This document shows, piece after piece, positions 45,401 through 54,251 of a stretch of DNA of 64,000 bases. Position numbers and translations under genes: made by a program. Each line of letters starts with the position of its first letter. Position 1 is the stretch's first letter. Origin of the DNA: Dugong dugon. Its lineage: Eukaryota; Chordata; Mammalia; Sirenia; Dugongidae. Under the pieces are notes generated by a model, which saw only the letters and a list, made by a program, of their open reading frames with translations, did no database searches and was not told the DNA's origin. The stretch is taken from assembly GCA_030035585.1 (NCBI GenBank), contig CM057481.1, forward strand, positions 5,729,128 to 5,793,127, given 5' to 3'.

Positions 45401-46315
45401 AAGAGTGACCTACTCTAGTTATGTCAGGGACACAGGCTCAGGGGAGATGACATTTCCCTGAGGCCACCTCAAACCCTCCCCTCTAGTAAAATTAACAATC
45501 AGTTAATGTGTATGTTTGTAGAAGAGTAAAGCGTCTCCTTTAGTGGCGATGTGTTCAGGCTGTTTGTAGAGTTCTGTCTTCATTTGCCCTCTTGCATCCT
45601 CTCTGTAGTATCTAGGGCCGTTCAGAGGCTTTTTATTACAAAATATACAGACACTCTTTTTCAGAACTATGTACTCACTTTTCAAAATCAATTTCTAGCA
45701 TTGGATATCATGGCTCATTTGCTACACAAGTAAGGTGATTTTAGTTAACATAAGAAGAATTTCAGGACAGGAATATGCCCCATTTTCCCTTCTGTGGTAC
45801 ATTTGATTGAGTAAACTGAATTTCAGCAGAAGGCACCGGACCCTCAAGCAAGGTGACCTCTCTTGGGTGAATTAAATCATGTCTCATGTGGCTTAAAAGA
45901 TGCTCTGGTTCTGGAGAAATGTTCAGAGGGACAGAAGAACATCACGGAGTTTACTCTCCCGTTTTCTATTTTTGTTCCTCTTTTAAAATGACACAAGAGA
46001 ATCCTTTATAATATAGGCTTTAAGAACAGAAGTATTGGAAGCTTTCTTTACAGTTGGCTCATTATGTTTTCTGTACTGTAAACTATCTGGTAAATCTAAA
46101 CGCAATTTTGTTTAATGACTACTGTTGATATTGGAATTCATTACTCATTTACTTAACGAGTAACACTTGACTTTACGTACCCAAAATGTCCAGTTTGCAC
46201 ACTGATGTTTTTTCAGTTAAATAAAACTATGTTTTGGGAAGACAAAGCTTTTTTCTATTTTTGAAACATACCTTTTAGTTTTTGTTCTTGATTAGCACCA
46301 AATATAAGCCACCTG
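45401..46315. other. Unique sequence
   Basis: AT-rich. No gene or repeat was recognised. Confidence 0.5.
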
Positions 46316-46326
46316 TGGGAGTGGCA

Positions 46327-46496
46327 GAAACCCTGGTGGTATAGCAGTTAAGACCTACGGCTGCTAACGAAAAGGTCCGCAGTTCAGATCCACTAGGCAC
46401 TCTTTGGAAACCCTGTGGGGCAGTTCTACTCTGTCCTATAGTGTTGCTATGAGTCGGGATTGACTCAACAGCAGTGGGTTTGCTTCTGGTTTTTGG
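46327..46496 (+). mobile_element. AfroSINE with 11-bp target duplication
   Basis: A short-body copy: 'aaaccctggtggtatagcagttaag', 'gtccgcagttcagatcc', 'ccctgtggggcagttctactc', ending in T/G-rich sequence. The flanks tgggagt(g/a)gca at 46316-46326 and 46497-46507 are the duplication. Confidence 0.93.
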
Positions 46497-46572
46497 TGGG
46501 AGTAGCAAGATGAGTATGCTGCTTAATGTATAACAGAGAAGACATTAATACTTTGGCATGACTGGGGCAATC

Positions 46573-46882
46573 TGGGAGTCAATGGGTGACGCAAACGGTT
46601 AATGGTTTGATGCGCTTGGCTGCTAACCGAAAGGTTGGAGGTTCAGGTCCAGCCAGAGGCACCTCGGAAGAAAGGTCTCGTGATCTGGTTCAGGTCCAGC
46701 CAGAGGCACCTAGGAGGAAAGGTCTCATCATCTGGTTCAGGTCTAGCCAGAGGCACCTTGGAAGAAAGGTCTGGTGATCTACTTCTGAAACAAATCAGCC
46801 ATTGAAAACCTTGTGGAGCACAGTTCTGCGCTAATGCACAGGGAGTCACTATGAGTTACAATTGACTCGAGAGCAAGTGGTG
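46573..46882 (+). mobile_element. AfroSINE, long-body, with internal triplication
   Basis: The head 'tgggagtcaatgggtgacg' is followed by 'ggctgctaaccgaaaggttgg', a triplicated 47-bp segment (46641-46781), then 'cttctgaaacaaatcagccattg', 'ggagcacagttctgcgctaatg' and tail 'gagttacaattgactcgag'. It is the longest SINE copy in the window, at about 310 bp. Confidence 0.93.
46641..46781 (+). repeat. Three 47-bp units containing SINE B-box
   Basis: Units start at 46641, 46688 and 46735, each opening 'gttcaggt(c/c/t)cagcc' or its close variant and running through 'agaggcacct(c/a/t)gga' and 'aaaggtct'. Each unit repeats a B-box-like ggTTCaggTCc core, so the Pol III internal promoter half is present three times. 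Confidence 0.92.
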
Positions 46883-47055
46883 GTTCAGGACTATCTGGGT
46901 TCCCATTACTCATGGGCTCTTGGGCTTTGGGAAAGGTGTTTCACCTCTCTGTATCTCCATTCCCTTGTCTTTAAAATGGTGACATAATAGTACCTATCTC
47001 ATAAGGGAAAATTATGTGAGAGAATGAATTTAAAAATTACTTTGTGCTATATTAT
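46883..47055 (+). mobile_element. MIR SINE
   Basis: 'ttcaggactatctgggttcccatt', 'gaaaggtgtttcacctctctgtatctccattcc' and 'tctttaaaatggtgacataatagtacctatctcat' match forward MIR. Confidence 0.8.
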
Positions 47056-47305
47056 TATTATAAAATTTGGAGGAACAAAGAGTGGCTTCCAGACGTCATG
47101 GCTCTAGTCCCCTGCTCCCAGGGAAAGTCCTACGGTCCATCTCTGATTAATTTCATGCTTCTCAAGTTAGATAATGAATTCTACCCTGCATCCCAAGCTG
47201 TGGACGAGGGCAGCTTCAAAGTCACAGGGTAATTGAAGCATGTTTTTGGCACATAATTTTTGCTTCAATATTTGGGAGAATTAAAAGTGTGTGTATCTGT
47301 TGGGA

Positions 47306-47392
47306 GTCCCTCGGTTGTACAAATGGTTAACTTGCTTGACTGCTAACGAAAAGGTTGGAGATTAGAGTCCACACAAAGCCATCTAGGATCGT
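47306..47392 (+). mobile_element. AfroSINE head fragment
   Basis: 'gggagtccctcggttgtacaaatgg', 'cttgactgctaacgaaaaggttgg' and 'gattagagtccacacaaagccatctagg'. Only the tRNA-like head and first body bases remain. Confidence 0.85.
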
Positions 47393-47867
47393 TCTCTTCT
47401 GTTATTCTGAGGACTTCAGTGGAAATGTTTGAGAAACACTGTAAAAATTGATGGGCCATTTCTGTTGCAAATGTTGTTTCTATAAGGAAATTCCAGGACA
47501 TGCTCCTCAGTTATCTTTTTTATCTTTGCTAATGGAGAGAGTTAAGGATATTACTAAGCTGATTTTGTTCAGCAGATATGATTCTGCAAAGTGACTTTCA
47601 GTTGATTTGAGGGGCAGGGTCAGTTGACTGTTGGGGAGGCCATCTTGGTCCTGGAGAAAAAATGCCTGACTTCTGGCTAGTGGAATTCTGCTCTTGCTTA
47701 TGCATTTTTCCCGTTAATCACACATTGCCTTTCCCTTTATTCAGTGCTCCCAGGCCCTCTTCTTACCAGGCTCTATGCTCTTTCACAAGCTGCAATGACC
47801 AGCTCACAGCTTTTCTCTGAATTGTAGACACTTACGTGTAGTTGCCTCCTCAGCATCTCCTCTTGGT
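47393..47867. other. Unique sequence
   Basis: Nothing was recognised. Confidence 0.5.
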
Positions 47868-48242
47868 TGTCTTAGTTTCTTAGTGCTGCTGTAACACAAG
47901 TACTATTAGTGGGTGACTTTAAAGAACAGAAATCTATTGCCTTATGGTTTTGGAGACCAGAAGTCCAAATCAAGGCATTGACTCTAGGGGAGGGTCCTTC
48001 CCTGTTGGTATCCTTGAAAGTTCCTTGGCCTGTGTCTTTTTCTTATGTGTGGGTCCCTGTGTTCATTCTGCTCTTTTTATAAGACACCACTTAGAAGTGA
48101 TTAGGTTTAGGACTCGCCGTATTGTGGTATGACCTCATTAGCATATTAGAAAACCTCTATTTCCAAGCAGGGTCATATTTACAGGTACAGAGGTTAGGAC
48201 TTCAATAGATATTTTTTAGGGGATATGATTCAATCCGTAGCA
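47868..48242 (-). mobile_element. MLT1 solo LTR (MaLR)
   Basis: A full-length reversed MLT1 by landmarks: 'tgtcttagtttcttagtgctgctg' at the left, 'cttatggttttggagaccagaagtcc', 'tatgacctcattagcatatt' and 'ttacaggtacagaggttaggacttcaa', ending 'aatccgtagca'. It is a mammal-wide fossil LTR with no internal region. Confidence 0.88.
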
Positions 48243-48254
48243 GCTGTCTCAAGC

Positions 48255-48862
48255 TATTTTGAAGAGTGAATTCATGGTACCTCCTATTTGCTCATGCCAC
48301 AAACCTGGGAGTCTTCCTGGCTACCTGTCTCACCCCTCCCGTGCTGCCCACCACCACCCAATCCATTCTGTCATCAAGTTGTTTCTGTTTTATCTTCTGA
48401 ATATCTCTGGGATCCTTTCATTTTCCTTCCTTTCTACTGTTTCCTCTCCTTGTTCAGCTACCATTATCTTTTTTTGGACTACTGTGGTAGGCAAATAACT
48501 GGTCTGTGCCTGCTTCACCAACTTCGCTGTATTCCATTCTCCTCTGTACTCGCTGCACTCGAGCCTCCCTGTCTGGCTTCCAGTTCCATGAAAGTGCCAG
48601 GCTGTCTCCCCGACACAGTACCTCCCCATTATCTGGTTCACTCCAAGTCATCCTCTAAGATTCAGCTTCCTCTCTCCCAGTCTGAGTATGGTTATCTTGT
48701 TTTCAACTCATTTCTGATGTGATTATATATTTATTATACACAATAGCTTTATCTCTCCCACTAGACTGTGGGTTACATGAAGTCAAACATTCTTTTTCAC
48801 AGTTGTTATCTCCAGCACCTAGTACAAGGGCTCAATGCATATTTGTGAATGAACGAGATGAT
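48255..48862 (+). mobile_element. L2 LINE 3' end
   Basis: Forward L2: 'caaacctgggagtcttcctgg', 'aatccattctgtcatcaagt', 'ctccaagtcatcctctaagattcagc', 'ctctcccactagactgtgggttacatgaag' and 'gcacctagtacaagggctcaatgcatatttg'. It runs to the L2 terminus. Overlapping open frames here are incidental. Confidence 0.88.
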
Positions 48863-49342
48863 TTGACGCACACAGCCTTGACAATTGCACATGTGGATGG
48901 GAATGTTGACATATTCCCTCATGAGTCTACTGCACTGTAATTCTGTTCTTAAGGGAAAAAGCATCTTCTGGCCCTGGTATCAGCTATAAAGTTGTTTGGA
49001 CCAAATGATGTTGGGCCTTGAAGGCAGGCTAAGGAGTTTAGACCTTGTATTATATAAGCATTGGAAATCTACTGTTGATGGGGAGTCACTGGCCTAATGG
49101 TCTCAAGCCTGGACTTATACTGGCAGTGTAGACTTGGATACACTATGTGTTCAATGTCCTGAGACCAGAAAGACCACTGTCTTCCCGAGACAAGGTAGGA
49201 CTGCTGGAGAGTGGAAAACACCTGAAAACGAAACCTGCTCCTCATGCGTTGGTGGGATGGGCCTTGGAGCTTCCCATACAAAACTCTTTCCACTCTCAGA
49301 TGACTAAATAATGAGGAGGAGGAAGATGATGTTAATAAGCAC

Positions 49343-49771
49343 TGTTATGGATTGAATTGTATCCCCCCAAATATGTGTAATCCTAACATCATTGTAAATC
49401 CTAACCTCTGTGCCTGTGGTTATAATCCCATTTGGGAATGGGTTGTCTTTGTTATGTTAATGAGGCAGGACGAGTGTAGGGTGTATTTTGAGTCAATCTC
49501 TTTTGAGATACAAAAAAGATTAAACAAGCTAGCAGAAGAGAGATGGGGGAAGACTGATGCCAAGCCACATGGAGATCTCCAAGGAACCAGGAAACAGAAG
49601 CTTAAGAGACAAGGATCTTCCCCTAGAGCTGACAGAGAGAAAGCCTTCACCTAGAGCTGGCATGCTTAATTTGGACTTGTAGCCTCCTAGACTGTGAGCG
49701 AATAAACTTCTCTTTGTTAAAGACATCCACTTGTGGTGTTTCTATTATAGCAGCACTAGGTAACTATGACA
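49343..49771 (+). mobile_element. MaLR (MLT1-related) solo LTR
   Basis: Starts 'tgttatggattgaattgtatccccc' and ends 'actaggtaactatgaca'. An AATAAA signal lies near 49701. It is flanked by agcac (49338-49342) and ggcac (49772-49776), a 5-bp duplication with one mismatch as expected for ERVL-MaLR. It is the same family as 24177-24661 and is a fossil. Confidence 0.82.
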
Positions 49772-49774
49772 GGC

Positions 49775-49965
49775 ACTATTGATTGATTTTCCCTCTGTAC
49801 CAGATTCTAGGTCAAGCACTTACAGGAAGTAGGTAGTAGTAGTATCCCTATTTTATAGGAGACAGGTTGAGATTATACAATGTGGCCAACTCCTCACAGA
49901 AACTAGGAGGCCAAGCTGGGATTAGAATCCAGGTGTGACTGACCCCAAAGCTCATGCTTCTGGAT
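49775..49965 (-). mobile_element. MIR SINE
   Basis: Reversed MIR: 'taccagattctaggtcaagc', 'tatccctattttataggagacagg' and 'gattagaatccaggtgtgactg'. Confidence 0.75.
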
Positions 49966-50004
49966 ACCAATAATTACAGGAGGACAAATATCAATGAGGA
50001 TAAA

Positions 50005-50110
50005 TGTTATTATTAATAGTAGCATCTTTATTACGTGCCAGGCACCAGCTCAGTGATGCACATTTATTGTCTCCTTTTACTCCTTTGAGAAGGTAAGAAA
50101 ATATTTATTG
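50005..50110 (-). mobile_element. MIR 3' fragment
   Basis: 'attaatagtagcatctttattacgtgccaggcacc' and 'cagtgatgcacatttattgtctcc' resemble the reversed MIR 3' region. Confidence 0.55.
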
Positions 50111-50279
50111 ATAAGTTTCTTGGAGGACTGAGATGTCTTGTATGTTCCACACCCTGCGTCCTTTGAGTCCTAAATGTTCAGTTACAAAATCAACTTGAAA
50201 CAGTATGAATAGAGAATGGAGAGGGGCCCTGAGGAAAGACTGGGCATGATGGCATTGTGCTGCTAACATTTTTCTCTAA

Positions 50280-50438
50280 TGCAACAACATACAACATACA
50301 ACAACATACAAGCAACAACATACAAGCCTCCGCGACAGATAAGGTGGTGGTTTGTAATGAGGTGCATTAGCGGGAATTGAACCTGGGTCTTCTGCATGAA
50401 AGGTAAGCATTTTACCTCTGAGCCACCACTACCCCCAG
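50280..50438 (-). mobile_element. tRNA-Gly-headed SINE (5' part)
   Basis: On the minus strand, 50432-50361 reads as a tRNA-Gly relative: GTAGTGGTGGCTCAGAGG, then an anticodon-arm loop CTTTCAT, then AGGTTCAATTCCCGC (T-arm/B-box) and AATGCACC. The acceptor stem is decayed and the anticodon position reads TTC, so it is not a working tRNA. It continues 'ctcattacaaaccaccacc' and 'ggaggcttgtatgttgttg', as in afrotherian tRNA-Gly SINEs that I recall. It breaks off in a 'caacatacaa' repeat at 50280-50330. It interrupts a MIR/L2-like end at 50436-50485. Confidence 0.7.
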
Positions 50439-50492
50439 CACAATGCCTATTACATAAAAAGCATAATAAGCGTTCAGTCAATGGTGTTGTGT

Positions 50493-50527
50493 TGTTGTGT
50501 GCCGTCGAGTCGATTCTGGCTCAGAGT
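50493..50527 (-). mobile_element. AfroSINE/RTE tail fragment
   Basis: Only '(gtt)n gtgtgccgtcgagtcgattctggctca' is present, the reversed last 35 bp shared by AfroSINEs and the RTE. It is a very short insertion. Confidence 0.75.
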
Positions 50528-50529
50528 TT

Positions 50530-51490
50530 CATATTTGGTTAATTTTCCCAGAGAAAGAACCATAAACACAAATATATTTACCGGAAAGTGACAAATTAGG
50601 TTGATCTTTGTCAGTACCTGGATTTTCTGTTTTATAATATAATCCTCAGACCCTCTGTTTATTTTCCTAGAAAGAAATGAGGTCAGGATGGTTGCTTGGG
50701 AGTTGTTCAAGGACAGGCCCCTAATGAAGACATCTGAACACAGTCATCTGGTTCCATAGTTACTTCTAAGAGAAAGTCAACCCCCTTTGGGGTTATTGTT
50801 TGTTTGGCAAATTTTGATTCATGATCTCGTTAACGCCTTATCAGCCTCTTGACCATTAGTCTGGGCAGGTAGCTCCGTGTGGGAGCTTCATTCTCCTTCA
50901 GACAAGGCAGGGTTGTCCTAATGATGATTGGTTTCAGCGTCTCCGTAACTGCTGGTCCCCAGATACAGAGTACTATGCCTATTTAAACAGACTCTTATTG
51001 CTTTCAGCCTGTGCGCAATTTAGCAGCAAGATATTTCATATCTCACAGCATTCAATAGTCCTACTTAATTAGGAACTGCTTGTGTATCAGGCCAGCTGAT
51101 GGTCATAATGACCGAAGTGGGTCAGTTTGCTTGAAAAGGCAGAGAAATGCAATTTCGGTGTTCCCTGGGTAAGTAGGAAGGGGGCCCGAGGGTGAGGGTG
51201 GCAAGTGTTCTCGCTGGCCCTCCCGATGACAGAGCTGCTTTAGTGGTCGTGACACCCCAGGAATAACAGTGCGAGGAAGGAGAACTGGAGACGGGGCCTG
51301 CCTACCTGCACGTGTCTCTGTGTTAGTCTTTCCTTTACTCCCAGGCACAGAATTTCACTTTGGGGAAAACAAAATATTAAGGCAGGCCTGACAGAGTGCT
51401 GAAGCAGCTCTTCCTACAACGAAAATAAAAGCATCAACATTACCCAAATGACACGTTCAGTGATAAGTTTACACAAATGTATTGCATATT
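50530..51490. other. Unique block with possible regulatory content
   Basis: No repeat was recognised from 50530 to 51490. It has TAAT-type cores ('cctaatgatgattgg', 'cttaattaggaac') and a perfect estrogen-response-type palindrome at 51101-51113. Open frames are short and featureless. Conservation cannot be assessed here. Confidence 0.35.
51101..51113. promoter_or_regulatory. GGTCAnnnTGACC palindrome (ERE-like)
   Basis: GGTCATAATGACC is an exact match to the steroid-receptor inverted repeat with 3-bp spacing used by estrogen receptors. It lies outside recognised repeats. One such exact match somewhere in 64 kb has a random expectation well below one, but sequence alone does not show function. 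Confidence 0.35.
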
Positions 51491-51494
51491 ATCT

Positions 51495-51680
51495 ACTGTT
51501 AAGAGCATGGACTTTGAAGTCAGACAGTCAAATCTTGACTCAGCCTCCTGCTAAGCGTGGACTTGGAGCAAGTTCACTTCTCTGAGTCTCTGTTCCATCG
51601 TCTGTAAAATGAAAGATAGAGAGGTAGCTACCGCAAAGGCTATTTGAAAATGAAGCGAGCTATGCCTGCAAATCACCATT
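51495..51680 (+). mobile_element. MIR SINE
   Basis: Forward MIR: 'tgttaagagcatggactttgaagtcagac', 'gagcaagttcacttctctgagtctctg' and 'catcgtctgtaaaatgaaagatag'. Confidence 0.88.
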
Positions 51681-51687
51681 TATAAAG

Positions 51688-51855
51688 GCAAACCCTGTTG
51701 GCATAGTGGTTAAGGGTTCTGCTGCTAAACAAAAGGTCAGGAGTTCAAATCCACCAGGCACTCCTTGGAAACCCTATGGGGCAGTTCTACCCTACGGGGC
51801 AGTTCTACTCTGAGTCGGAATCGACTTGATGGCAACGAGTTTGGTTTTTTGGTAA
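51688..51855 (+). mobile_element. AfroSINE with small internal duplication
   Basis: Canonical head ('aaaccctgttggcatagtgg') and B-box-like 'gagttcaaatcc'. The block 'ct(a/a)(t/c)ggggcagttctac' occurs twice in a row (about 51772-51808), and the usual 'tcctatagggtcgctat' segment is missing. The tail is 'gagtcggaatcgacttgatgg'. Confidence 0.92.
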
Positions 51856-52002
51856 GTGCTGAGTCACTATTGGCTGATTTGTGAGTTCAGTATTTGACTC
51901 AGTCTGATTTTTGCTGGCTAGAAGTTAAGACTAAATTGACACAGTAGAGTTGGTTCAAAGTTTGAAGACTCGAAGTCTGTACCTATCCTTAGTACACAGT
52001 AA

Positions 52003-52212
52003 GGAGTCCATGGGTGGCCAAATGGTTAAACTCTCAACTACTAGCTAAAAAGTTGGTGGTTGGAACTCACCCAGAGGTGCCTTGGAAGACAAGCATGGCT
52101 ATCTGTTTCTAAAAGGTCACAGCCTTGAAAGCCCTATGGAGCAGTTCTGCTCTGCACACATGGGGTCGCCATGAGTTGGAATTGACTTGATGACAACTAA
52201 CAACAACAACAG
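52003..52212 (+). mobile_element. AfroSINE, long-body with (aac)n tail
   Basis: 'aaggagtccatgggtggccaaatgg', 'ttggaactcacccagaggtgccttgg', 'cacatggggtcgccatgag' and 'ttgacttgatgacaactaacaac'. Confidence 0.93.
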
Positions 52213-52329
52213 GGCATAGTCAGGCCTCAATAAATATTAGTTTCCTTCCAATTCCGCTCATGTTGGCGTTAAATTAATAGGACAACCAGGGTGGAACTAG
52301 GCAAATGTGAAGTGGATCCAAGATGGTAA

Positions 52330-52440
52330 TAATTAACATTTATATTACTTTAGAATTTTAAAAGCTCTTTCAATATACATTGCTTCAGTTAGTCCTTACA
52401 ACATACATTATTGAATTTAATCAGGAGGAAGGGAAATTTT
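52330..52440 (-). mobile_element. MIR 3' fragment
   Basis: 'attaacatttatattactttagaattttaaaagctctttc' and 'cagttagtccttacaac' match reversed MIR weakly. Confidence 0.45.
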
Positions 52441-52459
52441 TTTTTTGTCTCTGTTTGTC

Positions 52460-52575
52460 CATGTATTCTTTCCTTCATTCAACAAGAGTAAATGCCTATC
52501 TGTGATGTGTCTGGTACTCTACTCATCCTGGTGAACCAGATAGATGAGATCCCTGTCCACGCAGTCTTGTGTTGG
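52460..52575 (+). repeat. Ancient interspersed repeat fragment
   Basis: 'ccttcattcaacaagagtaaatgcctatctgtgatgtg' and 'gatgagatccctgtccacgcag' match the opening of the old repeat family. Confidence 0.4.
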
Positions 52576-52660
52576 GTAATACTCAAAATCTATACCTTAA
52601 AATACTAAAGAGTTAAATAGGCAAGATAGGTATTTCCACTGATTGCAATTGATGCTTTAT

Positions 52661-52829
52661 GGAGCCCTGGTGGTACAGTGGTTAAGAGCTCGGCTGCTAA
52701 CCAAAAGGTTGGCAGTTCAAATCCACCAGCTTCTTCTTGGAAACCCTATGGGGCAGTTCTACTCTGTCTGATAGGGTTGCTATGAAACACAATCGACTCG
52801 GCTACAACAGATTTGGTTTTTCTGGTTTG
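52661..52829 (+). mobile_element. AfroSINE with 10-bp target duplication
   Basis: A nearly canonical short-body copy ('ggagccctggtggtacagtgg', 'ttggcagttcaaatcc', 'ccctatggggcagttctactctg'). The duplication gatgcttta(t/c) is at 52651-52660 and 52830-52839. Confidence 0.95.
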
Positions 52830-52834
52830 GATGC

Positions 52835-52935
52835 TTTACAGAAGACAAAACTGAGATTCAGTCAGGCTGATAAGTGGTAGAGCCAGATATCAAACTCCAA
52901 ATCCCAAGTCCTTTCCACTGGATCCTACTGCCTGC
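52835..52935 (-). mobile_element. MIR fragment
   Basis: 'gacaaaactgagattcagtcaggctg', 'gtggtagagccagatatcaaac' and 'cctttccactggatcc' resemble the reversed MIR head half. Confidence 0.55.
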
Positions 52936-53131
52936 TTCATTCCTGGTGCAGCCATTCATTTTAGAGATTAAGGGTGCCTTAAAGTGGCTGGGTAAGTGAC
53001 ATGCTCAAGACCATCTCCTACTTTAGAAGTAACCGTCAGTTCCAGTGAAGAAACCTTTTGACACGATGTTAGATTTTGGATATATACAGCTTATTCTGCA
53101 GTAACATGATAGCTGCATTGTAATAAACCTG

Positions 53132-54070
53132 TGTTATCAAAAATTGGGTGTAAAATGTTTGTTTCAGGGGCATGGTTAAGGGACACTAGAGAGTTTCAGA
53201 TTAGCTGAAGCGCAATGGTTTTTTCTTAATGTGGCCTTTCTGGCCTTGGGTTTATGATTCTGCCAAAATGATTAGCTGGGCCACAATCTTGCAAGAGATT
53301 GGTCAGTATACTATGCAAATAGGGTGCATAAAACCACCCAATAGGATTAAGTGACCTTTCAGGAATTGGTTGATTACTATGGAAATTGAGTGATTGTGGT
53401 CTACCAAGGGAATTGGTCAGGGCCATGCTGTGAAATTGAATATAAGGGTCAATCCCACAGAAGTTGAGGGAGAACTCATTATCATCAAAAAAGAGCTGGA
53501 GCAGAGCACGTCCTTTAACCTGAGGTCCCTGTGTTGAGAACCTCCTAGACTCAGAAGAGAGAGAGAGTTGTAACACTGAAGACAGCATGAGGAGGCTGCA
53601 GTGGACATGCTGGCCCCTGGAGCAAGAGAGATCTGTGCGCCTTTGGGTGGGAGGCTTGCTGGCAAAGTAGGGTGCCTCTGGGCACTTGTCAGTGGAGCTA
53701 AAGAGCTCTAACACTTGTCAGATCGGGGCAGAGGCCTAGAGAAGGCTTGCAGGCTGGCACGGCTGAGAGAGGGGTCATCAGCTGGTGAGGCCAAGGGAAG
53801 GGCCTGCCTGCAGGAATGGCTGAGAAGGAGCTGAGAGCCGTCCTTGGAAGCTGTCCTGACTGATGAGCTGTACCCTCTCTCCTGAGTTGTATCCTGTTCC
53901 TCCTAAGGTGATCTTGAGTTGTAGACTGTTATTTCCCTAATAAACCACATAATCGTAAGTATGGTCTGTGAGTTCTGTGTGGACATTGCAATGAGTTATC
54001 AAACCCAGCAGAGAAGTAGAGAATGCTGTGGGGTATGGTGGGAGGAGTTGACTGGTATTAGAAATGGTGA
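53132..54070 (+). mobile_element. Possible ERVL-type LTR (fossil)
   Basis: It opens 'tgttatcaaaaattgggtg', has a TATA-like 'gaatataaggg' near 53440, then 'gagctggagcagagcacgtcc' (also found in the MaLR LTR at 24177-24661) and an AATAAA signal at about 53938 with a short downstream region. The structure suggests a solo LTR of about 0.9 kb. The exact 3' end and family are uncertain. Reverse-strand frames here are not genes. Confidence 0.45.
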
Positions 54071-54251
54071 AAAAGTTGGAGAGTAGAGGTATGTCTGACC
54101 TCCATCTCATAGGAATCACCTTTTGGCTGATCCTGATTTTCATCCCTTTTTCTGAATGTGCTAGTAAGTTACACTGGCAAATTGAATCTTTTTTTCCCTA
54201 GCAAAAACTTAGGAAATAAGAATATTGTTTTATAGCTCCAAAACCTAAATG

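Noticed and set aside
48288-48722. 144-residue forward frame
   Set aside because: It lies wholly within an L2 3' end, whose sequence often leaves long chance frames.
50361-50432. Functional tRNA-Gly or tRNA-Glu gene on the minus strand
   Set aside because: The acceptor stem is decayed and the anticodon position is inconsistent with the Gly body. It is followed by a SINE-type body, so it is a SINE head.
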